From the NCBI RefSeq assembly GCF_019320115.1, contig NC_089584.1:102720320-102784319 (forward strand): a stretch of DNA of 64,000 bases, read 5' to 3'. The position numbers were made by a program, and so were the translations under genes. The notes beneath the pieces were generated by a model, which saw only the letters and a list, made by a program, of their open reading frames with translations, was not told the origin of the DNA and ran no database searches. Below, one piece after another: positions 33,898-44,542 of the stretch (the stretch's first letter is position 1; the number at the start of each line of letters is the position of its first letter). The DNA is from Miscanthus floridulus. Taxonomy: Eukaryota > Streptophyta > Magnoliopsida > Poales > Poaceae.

Positions 33898-36800
33898 ATG
33901 GCAAAAACTAGGAAGGAACTCGCCGTAGCTTCTGCAACCAATAAGTCCCCAATCTCCATAGCGTTTCCTAGAGTTTCTTCCAGATTTGTTGATGTATATG
34001 AAGAATATGTTCCTCGTCTAGTCCCCCGTGGTCCTCGTAGTGTCTCAAAGAGGGGGCGAACGGATGGGTCTTCATCTGGCCTGCCTGCTCTCAAGAAGTC
34101 TCGCAAGCCAAGTACTCCTCTAGGTACTCCAGTTGTAGCTAGCATGCTTTTAGGTGAGCATATTTATACTCTTTGTCCCTTTGTTTTCTTGTCTTTGTCT
34201 TGAACCGAGTGCTTTTATTCTTTTTTTAGCAGGTGCCTTGGTGGCCTTGGTTGAGACCGAGGGGGAAGAGGATGATGAAGTACCCCTCATCATGCGGCGG
34301 TGAGTTGTTTTCATATTCCCCTTCAATTGAATTTCTCCTCTTTGTCTTGACCTTTAGTCTTGATCTTTTTGAAGTAACCGGACGTCGGGTACGAGTTCTT
34401 CTGAGGCTCTCGCGCCGGCTTCTTCTGAAGCTCTGGTGTTGAGTTCCTTGGTACCAAGCTCTTCCGCACTTCTGGTGCCGGGTTCTTCTGCGGCTCCAGC
34501 CCTGGCTTCTTTCGGGGCCCCGGTATTGGCTATTCCGCTCCTGTCGCCAAGTGGCGGGGACATTTTTGCTGCCGTTGTCCCCCCTGCAAGGTCTTCTTTC
34601 GGCTTCGCGAGGAAGAAGGTGGCCGGGTGAGTAGATTCTGGCTTCATCCTTTTGCTTCTATTCTCCTTTTTCCTGGTTCTCATCGGCGATTTCTTTTATC
34701 AATTTTCAGTCCTTCATCTTCTCTCGCTTCTTCGTCGACTTCTTCTCAGCCCTCCGCCATGCCACCGAGTACCGAGCCTTAGGACTCGTAGCGTACTGTT
34801 GGTGAAGTGGCTGCGGGGGCTACAAAGCTCTCTGGTGATGGCGCCGCTACAGACTTGGCCGCCCTGGAGGTGACCATGGCCATTGCGTCGGGTCCTTCTG
34901 AGGGATTAGCCTTGGCTTCCTAGGAGGTCGCTCTGGTCATTCCTTCTTCACCTCAGCCGGGCTCTCCTTCTCCTTCTCTTGCTTCCGACGGTCCTCCTTT
35001 TGCCAATGATGTGGTGCAGCAGTTCGATGCCACTCATCGGCTTTCGGAATTAACTGCTGCCTGGGGAGACTTGTCATCCATTGCGACTTCTTTTGGAGAA
35101 AAGCTTTAGGTAAGCTTTTTCATCGTTCCTTCTTTAGATGTTTGCTTTTCTTTGGTCCTTATTCTTTGTTTTTCTTTGTATCTTTTTGCTCAGTCCTTCT
35201 CTCATGATCACACCGGCTTCTTTTTCTCGTCCGAAAACGAAAAAAAGTTGTCTTCAGAAGTGAGCACCCTGAAAGCTTATCTTGATCTCCTCCGGGCTGA
35301 GCTGGAGGCTGAGCGTCAAACGCATCAGGATGAAGAAAAATGAGTAAATTGCACCCTAGGTACTTAAACTATTGGGGCATTACCATCTAGGTACTCGAAC
35401 TGAAAAAACTATCACCTGGGTACTTAAACTATGGGGGCATTACCATCTGGGTACTCAAACTAAAAAACCTCCCACTTGGGTACTTAAACTATTGGGCCAT
35501 ATCACCTGGGTACCGTTGCCGCCGCTGCAGAGTGAACAGGAGCGCGGGAAAATGAATTTTGAATCTTTTCTTTTTCTGAAAATGGATGAATAGTGCTAGA
35601 ATTTGTTATTTTTGTAAAAAAATAATTAGAGCTCCAAACATTCTAAAAATTTTTGTGTAGCCTCTATATGATGTACTCTACCTAGGAAAAATATAAAACT
35701 TGGAAAATGAATAGTTTTTGTATGTTTAAAAATTACCTCTTTTAATTAATAAATGAACTTCTATAAATTTTATAATTAAAATAAATAAATGTCCAAAAAG
35801 AGGCGGCCTACCTGTGCTCGCCTGCTCGCCTGCTCGCTCGCACACAGTTAGGCCGCCTCTTTTTGATATTTATTTATTTTAATTATAAAATTTATGGAAG
35901 TTTATTTATTAATTAAAAGAGGTAATTTTTAAACATACAAAAACTATTCATTTTCCAAGTTTCATATTTTTCCTAGGTAGAGTACATCATATAGAGGCTA
36001 CACAAAAATTTTTAGAATGTTTGGAGCTCTAATTATTTTTTTACAAAAATAACAAATTCTAGCACTATTCATCCATTTTCAGAAAAAGAAAAAGATTCAA
36101 AATTCATTTTCCCACGCTCCTGTTCACTCTGCAGCGGCGGCGACGGTACCTAGATGATATGGCCCAATAGTTTAAGTACCCAAGTGAGAGGTTTTTTAGT
36201 TCGAGTACCCAGATGATAATGCCCCCATAATTTAAGTACCCAGGTGATAGTTTTTTCAGTTCAAGTACCTAGATGGTAATGTCCCAATAGTTTAAGTACC
36301 CAGGGTGTAATTTACTCAAGAAAAATCTCTTTGTGCCAGGGCTGTTGAAATCAAGAAGTAGAGGGATGCTGCTCTTTAGGAGGCCCAAAAGAACTCAGCG
36401 GCCGTGAAGGACTTGGAGGCCGTGAAGAAGGAGTGCAACGGTATTGAGAGTTATTTTTGTTTTTTTTCGTAATGAAACTTTCCTTTTCGCTGACTTGTTG
36501 TCTGCTGCTTCGTCCAGCTCTCCGGGTTGAAAAGCAAAGACTCTCAGAGGGCATTGAAGAAATGAAGACTCTTATTCATATAAGTCATAACAAGGCTGAG
36601 GAGGTAATTACTTGTGCTGAAGAGGAACTTGTGCTTGCTAAGTTGATTAGGTGTGGAGTTGATAGAGATCTTATGCAGGCCCAGAAAACCATTGAAGACT
36701 TGTCTAGCAGGTTGGCGACGACTACTGAAAACTAGAAGGCTTTGTGGAAATCCTTTCGTTCAGTAGCCGACGTTCTTCGAACTCCAACTGATGACGGGCA

Positions 36801-37062
36801 ATCTTGGGCTTAGTTGATTCCTCAAATTCTGACTCGTTTCTAAGAGTTTGTGAAGAGGTGCGCTCAACTATATACCAAGAATGTTCTGGCCCAAGTCTGG
36901 GTTCTTGCTCCACCGGTTCCTTTGTCCAAGATAGCAGAGGAATATGATAGTCAAGAATATATCGATGCTGTTGAGAGGACGGAGCCCGAAGTTGAAGACT
37001 TAGCTAGTAGGATAGTAGATAATCTTAATATCGTCCTCCCTTCTCCTGATGATGAGGCTTGA
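33898..37062 (+). pseudogene. Spliced antisense gene of element D (six exons)
   Basis: Six exons join in one frame with GT-AG sites: 33898-34153, 34233-34299, 34375-34626, 34710-35109, 35194-36440 (holding the MITE 35342-36317) and 36518-37062. The start is MAKTRKELAVASATNK and the end is LPSPDDEA then TGA. The predicted protein has a basic N-terminus (about residues 45-75), Ser/Ala/Pro-rich middle exons and Glu/Lys-rich coiled-coil segments in exons 5 and 6. It runs opposite to gag-pol, between integrase and 3' LTR. Antisense genes at this place are known in some Tat elements (for example Grande gene23). In-frame stops (three TAG in exon 4, two in exon 5, two TAG and one TAA in exon 6) stand mostly at expected Gln. 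Function unknown. Confidence 0.7.
35342..36317. mobile_element. Mutator-like foldback MITE with perfect 9-bp target duplication
   Basis: It begins GAGTAAATTGCACCC and ends GGGTGTAATTTACTC. AAGAAAAAT stands on both sides (35333-35341 and 36318-36326), a perfect 9-bp duplication, the size made by Mutator-type transposases. Almost the whole 976 bases are two inverted arms (about 466 bases each, only scattered mismatches) around a spacer at about 35808-35852. There is no coding capacity. It interrupts exon 5 of the antisense gene; without it the exon frame is continuous. Confidence 0.9.
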
Positions 37063-37318
37063 TGTATTTGACTTTTATGCCCGTGCCTTGTAATATGACA
37101 TTATACTTCTTTTTTGAATGAAAGTCCTTTTTGTTGATGTCTTCTTTGCCTGGATGCCCTGCTTATTCTTCGGACGATTTGTCGAGTACTTTTCTGTTTA
37201 AGTAAACAACTCGTGTTGATGACCTCTCTTGATCTATCGAGTGCTTGTCTGGCCTTCTCTTGTGCCCTGTAAACAACTCGTTCTATGTAGATCTTTGCGT
37301 TCTTGGTTATCTCCAGTA

Positions 37319-37370
37319 TAGCCCCTTAGCCTCTTGGTATTTGGTACAAGTAGCTGGAGGGTCTTGCTTT
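37319..37370 (+). repeat. 48-base direct repeat, copy 3
   Basis: TAGCCCCTTAGCCTCTTGGT then ATTTGGTACAAGTAGCTGG and AGGGTCTTG match the copies at 33691 and 33798 with few changes, about 260 bases after the stop of the antisense gene. Confidence 0.85.
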
Positions 37371-37420
37371 TGATATTGCTCTGGTCTTATGCCCAGGCTT
37401 AGTCTCAGTCTTTTTGATTT

Positions 37421-38085
37421 TATTTCGGGTGTTAGCTTGTTAGCTATCCTCATCGACGGGCTCAAGTGTCTTTTCAACTATTTTGCCCTCGGCCGGGATG
37501 CTCAGGCGTCTTTTCAGCCATTTTGTATTTTATTTCGGGTGTTAGCTTGTTAGCTACCCTCATTGGCGGGCTCAAGTGTTTTTTTAACTATTTTGCTCTC
37601 GGCCGGGATGCTCAGGCGTCTTTTCAGCCATTTTGCATTTTATTTCGGGTGTTAGCTTATTAGCTACCCTCATCGGTGGGTTCAAGTGTCTTTTCAACTA
37701 TTTTGCTCTCGGCCGGGATGCTCAGGCGTCTCTTCAGCTATTTTGCATTTTATTTCAGGTGTTAGCTTGTTGGCTACCCTCATCAGCGGGCTCAAGTGTC
37801 TTTTCAACTATTTTGCTCTCGGCCAGGATGCTCAGGCATCTTTTTAGCCATTTTGCATTTTATTTCAGGTGTTAGCTTGTTAGCTACCCTCATCAGCAGG
37901 CTCAAGCATTTTTTCAGCTATTTTGCTCTCGGCTAGGATGCTCAGGCGTCTTTTTAGCCATTTTGCATTTTATTTTGGGTGTTAGCTTTTTAGCTACCCT
38001 CATCGGCGGGCTCAAGCATGTTTTAGCTATTTTGCTCTCGGCCAGGATGCTCAGGCGTATTTTCAGCCATTTTGCATTTAAGAGA
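37421..38085. repeat. Six 110-base tandem repeats downstream of integrase
   Basis: GTTAGCTT recurs at 37431, 37541, 37651, 37761, 37871 and 37981, an exact 110-base period. Each unit holds CTACCCTCATCGGCGGGCTC, TTTTGCTCTCGGCCGGGATG and CTCAGGCGTCTTTTCAGCC. 110 is not a multiple of three, so it is not a protein repeat. It lies between the convergent ends of pol (minus) and the spliced frame (plus). Confidence 0.95.
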
Positions 38086-38366
38086 CAACTCGGATAGAGC
38101 CATGAGATATATGTTTGTCGAGAAATAATCATCTTTATTCATGAATATTGATGTGTTACAATGGTACACTGTGGTATCTTTGTTGATCATGAACATTGGT
38201 CTCTTGTGTCTTGTATACATATTCTCCCTTGATTTGTTTTTATGCGTAGAATCTTCGTAGCTGACTGATGTGCCATGTATTGTTGACTTCTTTTCCATCT
38301 TCAGTTATGAGCTTGTATGTGCCTGGTCCGATGACTTTTGCGACGATAAAAAGACCTTCCCATGGA

Positions 38367-39080
38367 CTAAGTAGTTTGTGGCGTCCGTCGGTTTTTTGTA
38401 TTCTTCTTAGTGCTAGGTCTCTGATTTGTAATGATCGAGACTATGTATTCTTGTTGTAATGGCATCTTAGTCCTTGGAGGTATTTCGCTGATTATAGGAT
38501 AGCATTTACTCTGACTTTTGAATCCTGTGCCCAACTTTTGAATTCTATAGCTATGAAGGGAGAACCCAAATCTGTGATGATTCGATTGGGCATGCCAAAG
38601 CGATGCATAATATCTTGGATGAACTCGACTGCTTTGGTTGCGCTGTATTTTGCGAGTGGTTTGTATTCGATCCACTTGGTGAACTTGTCGATTGCTACAA
38701 AGATGTACTCAAAACCGCCCTTTGCTTTCTTGAGAGGTCCCACTTGATCTAGCCCCTAGCAGGAGAAAGGCCAAGCGGGTGGAATGCAGATGAGGTTGTG
38801 GGCTGGCACATGAGCTTGTCTTGCGAACATCTGACAACTTTTGCATCTTTTAACGAGTTCTTCTGTGTCTTTTAAAGCGGTTGGCCAGTAGAAACTAGTG
38901 CGGAATGCTTTGCCGACTAGTGTTCTTGAAGCGGTGTGATTTCCACAGCAGCCTAAGTATATTTCGTCTAGGATTTGTTTACCTTCTTTGAATGAGACGC
39001 ATTTTAGGAGTACTCATGATGATGCGGCTCTTCTGTATAGCTTGTCTCCTACTAGGACGTAATTCTTGCTTCTGCGGACG
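38367..39080 (-). pseudogene. Gypsy integrase of element D
   Basis: The zinc region reads DEIYLGCCGNHTASRTLVG then RCKSCQMFARQAHVP. The usual first His (EIH) is Tyr here. The catalytic core follows with GGFEYIFVAIDKFTKWIEY and FGMPNRIITDLGSPFIA, and a frameshift continues it from about 38560. A TAG lies at SC*GLDQ, where Trp is usual. The 3' end of the frame runs into the 110-base tandem repeats. Confidence 0.8.
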
Positions 39081-39199
39081 ACTTGTGTGGCTTGCTGTTT
39101 TTCTGCTGGCAACTTATTCTCTTTGATGTAATCAATAAAAACCTGTGTCCATGATGTGTTGATCACCAGAATCTAGTTGCCTTTGGCTGTGAGTTCTAT

Positions 39200-39646
39200 G
39201 GTTGTCTCACTGGGTTGTTTGATAGAAGGAGCTGATAACTCCTCTATGAATACGTTGGGTGGGACTTCTGCCCTATCGGATCCAAGCTTGGCAAGAACAT
39301 CTGCAACAATGTTGGAGTCCCACAGGACATGTAGAATTTCTAGTCCTTGAAAGTGTTTTTCGAGTTTTCAGATTTCAGCACAGTAGGCACCCATGTTCTC
39401 TTTGGTGCAATCCCAATCTTTGTTGACTTGGTTGATGACTACTGCCAAATCACCGTATATGAGTAGTCGCTTGATTTCGAGTGTAATAGCCACTCTTAGC
39501 CCATGTATGAGAGCTTCGTATTCTGCTTCATTGTTGGTGGCTTGCCATAATATCTGAAGGACATACTTTAGTTGTCTTCCGTCTGGTGAAATTAGGAGGA
39601 CACCTGTGCCCGCTCCGCCTAGCTTAAGTGATCCATCAAAGTACAT
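39200..39646 (-). pseudogene. Second (archaeal-like) RNase H of element D
   Basis: MYFDGSLKLGGAGTGVLLIS, ATNNEAEYEALIHGLRVA and RLLIYGDLAVVINQVNKDW match the RVT_3-type RNase H, with catalytic Asp (FDGS), Glu (NEAEYEA) and Asp (YGDLA). It starts right after the TAG that ends the previous block. A second RNase H between the first and integrase is diagnostic of Tat-lineage elements. Confidence 0.85.
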
Positions 39647-39649
39647 CTT

Positions 39650-40105
39650 CTAATGGTCAAGGATGGTGCTTGATACGGGTTGTTGAATTTCTATCCATTC
39701 AGCAACAAAATCAGCAAGGGCTTGAGATTTAATTGCTTTCTGCGGGGTGAAATCGATGTTGAGAGCACCGAGTTCAACCGCCCACTTGGATATGTGTCCT
39801 GTTGCGTCTTTGTTGCGTAAGATGTCTCCTAGTGGGAAATCTGTCACCATGGTAATCTTGTGGCTCTCAAAGTAGTGACGAAGCTTGCGTGAAGTAATCA
39901 GTAGGGCGTAGAGTAGTTTTTGCACATGCGGATACCGGATTTTTGATTCTGATAGCACTTCGCTGATATAGTATACTGGGTATTGTACTTTATATATGCG
40001 TCCTTCTTCTTCTCTTTCCACTACTATTGCCATGCTGACTACAGTAGTAGTTGCTGCAATGTATAGCATCATGTCTTTGTCTTTCTTTGGAGGTGTGAGT
40101 ACTGG
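39650..40105 (-). pseudogene. Gypsy RNase H of element D
   Basis: The minus strand reads VLTPPKKDKDMMLYIAATTT, SMAIVVEREEEGRIYKVQYP, YYISEVLSESKIRYPHVQK, RKLRHYFESHKITMVTDFPL, and GHISKWAVELGALNIDF. This is the RNase H that follows RT in gypsy elements. It is joined to RT only after the frameshift near 40105. Confidence 0.85.
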
Positions 40106-40920
40106 TGAGGTATGCCTTAAGTTTCTTGAAAGCTTCATTGGCTTCTTCTGTCCACTCGAACTTGTCTGTCTTCTTTAGTAGTTTGAAGAAAGGCAACCCT
40201 TTTTCGTCGAGTCTTGATATGAAACGGTTGAGTGCTGCCATGTAGCCTATTAGTTTTTGTACTTCTTTAATGTTTCGAGGAGGGCCCATCTCTGTTATTG
40301 CTCGAATATGCTTGGTGCTTGCTTCGATTCCGCGATGACTGACTAAGAATCCGAGTAGTTGTCCTAAGGGAACTCCTAATACGCACTTGTTTGGGTTTAA
40401 TTTCCACCTCCACCTCTTTAGGTTCTCGAAGGTTTGTTTTAAGTCTTCAATCAGTGTATCCGAGTTCTTTGTTTTTACAACCACGTCGTCCATGTATGCT
40501 TCTATGTTTTCACCGATCTGATCACCGAGGCATGTTTGGATGGCTCTTTGGTAAGTGGCTCCAGCATTCTTGAGCCCAAACAACATTGTCCTATAGCAGT
40601 AGGCACCGAACGGAGTGATGAAAGATGTCTTGCTTTGGTGTTTTTCCTTTAATGCGATCTGGTGATACCCGGAATAGCAATCGAGAAAAGATAATAGGGC
40701 AGATCCTATTGTTGAATCAACTATCTGATCAATGCATGGTAGTCTAAACAGATCTTTTGGGTAGTGTTTGTTGAGATCGGTGTAGTCAACACACATGCGC
40801 CACTTGTCTGTGTTCTTTTTCTATACCAGAACTAGATTTGCTAGCCAATCCGGATGGAGAATTTCCCTGATGAATCTAGCTGCCATTAGTTTTGTAATTT
40901 CCTTTTTAATTGCTGCCTTC
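39990..40920 (-). pseudogene. Gypsy reverse transcriptase of element D
   Basis: Blocks in order are REILHPDWLANLVLV, KNTDKWRMCVDYTDLNK, FLDCYSGYHQIALKE, KTSFITPFGAYCYRTMLFGL, GATYQRAIQTCL and IEAYMDDVVVKTK. The YMDD catalytic motif is intact. One TAG separates LVLV from KKNTDKW where Gln is usual. A small deletion near 40105 shifts the frame after KKLKAYLTS, so RNase H continues in another frame. Confidence 0.9.
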
Positions 40921-41199
40921 TTGTCTAGAGAGAATCATCATAGTCGTTGCTTTACAGGCTTGGAGCCTTCATTGATATCAATTCCGTGCTCAGCCAAGTC
41001 TCTTGGGACCCATGGCATGTCGGCCGGCTTCCAAGCGAAAATGTCCTTGTTGTCCCGAAGAAAGTTGGTGAGCGCGAGTTACTATTTTGCTGATAGGTGG
41101 GCACTGATGGTTGCTGTTTTTGTAGGATCACCGGTGCCTAGGTCGATTTGCTTCACGTTGGCTTCTTTTGGTGGTGCTAGGATGCTCGATCTCTTAGCT

Positions 41200-41711
41200 G
41201 GTATCTCTAGTTCCTCTTGGCTTGTTTCTGTGGCGATAGTGGCTATTTCTTTTCTCCCATCATTTGCCTATGCCTTTGCCGCAATTTGGATCGCCTGTAC
41301 ATCGCAGTCAAATGCGCGCTTTAAATCGCTCTGAAGAGAAAGAACTCCGTTAGGCCCTAGCATTTTAAGCAACAGGTACGGATAATGTGGTATTGCCATG
41401 AATTTTGCTAGTGCTGGGCGCCCAAGAATTGCATGATATGAGGAATCGAAATCTACGACTTCAAATTTGATAAACTCTGTGCGGTAATTTGAGGCAGTCC
41501 CAAAGATAACCGGTAGAGTGATTTGTCCAAGTGGCATTGCTACTTTGCCGGGTACTATGCCATAAAAAGGTGTGCTTGTTGGTGTGATCATCTCAGCGAG
41601 TTGTAGTCCCATCTTCCTTAGAGTTTCTGAAAAGATGATGTTGAGTCCTGCTCCTCCGTCAATTAGTACTTTTGTGACAGTCATGCCGGCAATGGTCGGA
41701 TCTAGAACCAA
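41200..41711 (-). pseudogene. Gypsy aspartic protease of element D
   Basis: The minus-strand blocks are VTKVLIDGGAGLNIIF, LPVIFGTASNYRTEFIKFEV and YHAILGRPALAKFMAIPHY. The active-site triad position reads DGG, a form I associate with this gypsy group, in place of DTG or DSG. The frame is open from 41711 to 41268. The enzyme would cut Gag-Pol. Confidence 0.75.
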
Positions 41712-41825
41712 TGGGTAATGGCCTACGTTTCCTACGCTGGTCCACTAGTCTTCTCTTGAGAATTGGATTGGGTACTCTGACCAGTTGAGATATCTTGGTG
41801 TAGCGGGTTTTGCGGCCATAATTGT

Positions 41826-44100
41826 TCATAGCACTAACTTTTCTTGATGTTTGCTTCTGGAGTCTAGAATCCTGGCAAAGATTACTGCTACTGTCCCTTT
41901 GGATTTTTGGAATCCCTTGTCATCATGGTTGTCTCCTTTTTTCTGATTATCTTCTTTATTGTTTCCCTTGCTATCTTTTCTAGTGTACATTTCATTGAAG
42001 GTGTAGCAATTTCTGATGGTGTGCCTCCCGTTGGGGTGCAAAGGGCAACACATGTTCTCAATGTCGTCATATCTTCTGGGCTTGATGAATTTCTTTGATT
42101 TGTCAGCCATTACTACCGTGTTGTCTAGACCTCGCTTTCTCTCCTAATGTCTGTTATTTCGAGGATTTTGCCTGTCCGGGTTGTCTCTATTGTTCCTTTC
42201 TAGGAATCTCTCTTTCGTTTTTTCTTTCGCCGTAATCATCTTTTCTACTATTCTTCTAAATTCTTCATTATTTCTTAGGTTTTCTTTACAGAAGTCTTGG
42301 AATTGCCACCTAGCCACGATTCCATGAGAGAAAGCTTCGATTACTTCTCGTTGTGTGATGTCATGTACTTGAGCTCGTAGTTCGCCAAATCATCGATAGT
42401 AATTTCTGAGACTTTCACCTCCTTTCTGCTTGAGTCCTTTTAACTCTGCGTGGGTGATTGGATGTGTAATAATTCCCACAAAATTTTCACAGAAAGCTCT
42501 TTGTAAGTCTTCCCAATTTCTGATTGATCCGGGATTTAATTTGTCAAACCATTGAAGCGGCATGGTTTCTAGGGCCATGGGAAAGAACAAGGTTTTGATG
42601 TCATTGTCTCCTCCAGCTAGTTCGATCGATTGTGAGTAAATCCTGAGCCATTGCTTTGGTTTGGTCTTGCCGTTGTATTTGGAGTGGTTGGACGGCTTGA
42701 ATTTGTGAGGTAGTCAAATCAATGCAAGTCTGTTTGCAAAATAGGGAAATCTATCGTGTGTTCTGGCTTCTGTATATTCAGATTCTATGCCGCCTTCTTG
42801 CCAGCTGTCGTCTTGGTAAGAGTAGTTTTGTGTGGCCGTCCGAGTAGGTGCTCTGCTCATGTCCTTTCTTGGTTGCTCGACTCGGTTATTTTGACTGTGA
42901 TTCCTATGGCTTCCTCCGTTGTGACTTCCACTTGGTCCTAGTCTTTCGAAAGCAGACTTCCTTTGATTTTGGTCTTCCTGTTCATGAGATGTTGCCTTTC
43001 CGTCGCTCATTTTAAAAATTGTTGATCGGAGGAAATCTCGAAGCTGTTCTTGTTTCTCATTGGGGTGTGAGGTCGCCCTGAGTTCTTATAGTGCCTCCCA
43101 GATCTTATCGTAGGGAGTACTCGCCGCTCGTCCTTCTTCGATTTCTTGTTCTGATTTTCTTCTATTATACTCAACTAGGTCTGATTCATATTTGTTCCAA
43201 GTGTCTTTCCGCTGTTTTGCACGGCGTTGTCGTCCCTGTTTCAATTTGTTCTTTCTTTCTCTTGCTTGCCTTTGGCTCTTAGTCTCACCATCGTATCCCT
43301 AGATAAATGGTGATATATTGGACTCGGATTCATCCGAAGACCTTACGTCGGGTGCTTCTAGGGTGATCAATGGTGATCGAGGATGGCGAATCATAAGTAC
43401 TTCTCTAGCGTGAGTTGTTCTGTCATCATTGTTGATTTCTGTACTGGCAGAGCTATTGATGACTTCAGTGGAGGTTTCAAAATCATAGATGGAATCTCCT
43501 TCTTGGTAGGGTAGAATTGTTGTTGCCGTGTCATCGACTAGTTGGGTGTCGTCATCCTCAGGAACGGTATCTGACCAGTGAATGATGCAGTCCTGAGATG
43601 TTATGGTTAAAACAAGACCTTCCTGGGCTCCCTTCAGTGGCATTCTAAGCATGGGATAAGTGGATCCTTCGTGCCACGTCTGATAGGATGTTGCCATGTT
43701 GTGGAGTCTGAACGGAAGAAGACCCGACTTCTTTAAGGTATTCTGGGCGTATTTCGAGTAGTATTCTTGACAAGTTGACGTCATGTCCTAGAGCTTTGTC
43801 AGAAAAGAACTCGGTCTTCTGAAAGAACTCGGATAAGACTTCGTTTTGAAAGCGGAACTTGAGTTTGAATCGGATATGTGATGTTGCGAGAACTGATTCG
43901 GATTGAGCTGTGTGAATCTTTCAAAAAACTGATCTGTCATTATCATTGAAATAGGATGATCCTGATGATGACCTAATTCTTCAAGGAGACGGCCTTGGAG
44001 CTTGCCGTCGTCGCCTACCTTGCAGATCCATGAACCGAAGATGAAGATCGATCCCTTTGAGAAGATCATGCTGTCGAGGTCCATCAAGCTCTCGGATGCA
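41826..44100 (-). pseudogene. Gypsy gag of element D
   Basis: The frame starts soon after the primer site (MDLDSMIFSKGSIFIFGSW near 44080). It has an acidic middle, then the gag core (QWLRIYSQSIELAGGDND, MALETMPLQWFDKL, RNWEDLQRAFCENF, THPITHAELKGLKQK) and a Cys/His cluster CPLHPNGRHTIRNC near 42040 that replaces a standard zinc knuckle, as in Tat-type gag. Stops interrupt it at about 43788, 43297, 43054, 42712, 42387 and 42145, mostly TAG at expected Gln. It would form the particle. Confidence 0.8.
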
Positions 44101-44113
44101 AAGTCGCCGAAAG

Positions 44114-44131
44114 CCTCTACCTGGCGCGCCA
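44114..44131 (-). other. Primer-binding site of element D
   Basis: TGGCGCGCCAGGTAGAGG on the minus strand starts two bases after the 5' LTR. The TGGCGC start is usual for gypsy elements. The exact tRNA is not determined. Confidence 0.7.
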
Positions 44132-44133
44132 GC

Positions 44134-44542
44134 TGTCGATGTTTTACCACCGATAGCCTGCCATGGGGGTACCCGGGGCAGTATGTTTGGGCTTCGGCGT
44201 ATGCTGAACTCAATAGTTAACGCAAGAGACAATCGATTTATCCTGGTTTGGACCCTCGATCTTTGATCGAGTAATAGCCCTACGTCTAGTCGACGTTAGC
44301 CTTTTGCGTTGGATTGATTGTAAAGTGTTGTGTTGCGTACAATTGTTCTCTGATCTCCCCTAATCCAAGGTGCCCTGCCCTCCTTTATATAGTTATGATG
44401 CCAGGATCCTAGTTGGTTTACAATGAGAGTTTCTAGTAGGATTACAGAGTAATGCTACTACTAAGATTTACAGGAGGAGAATCCTTATTGGACTAGGTCT
44501 TCTTCCTTCCTTGCGGGGTATCCTGTGGGTCCTATACCGACA
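44134..44542 (-). repeat. 5' LTR of element D
   Basis: It begins TGTCGATGTTTTACCACC on the plus strand and ends CTATACCGACA, directly followed by the target duplication GCTAT. The minus-strand TATA box is at 44389-44384. Confidence 0.95.

Larger units (their letters stand above)
33111..44542 (-). mobile_element. Ty3/gypsy retrotransposon of Tat type, 11.4 kb (element D)
   Basis: Two 409-base LTRs (33111-33519 and 44134-44542) flank it, with a perfect GCTAT target duplication (33106-33110 and 44543-44547). On the minus strand the order is LTR, primer site, gag, protease, RT, RNase H, a second RNase H, integrase, a tandem-repeat region, an oppositely oriented spliced frame, and LTR. A second RNase H after the first is a mark of the Tat lineage (Grande, Retand, RIRE2 and Ogre types). 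All frames carry stops. The LTR pair differs at about 32 sites by eye, mostly transitions, so the insertion is not recent. Confidence 0.9.

Noticed and set aside
37421..38085. Possible satellite or CRISPR-like array
   Set aside because: The period is exact and the whole unit is repeated with no spacer, so it is a plain tandem repeat inside the gypsy element.
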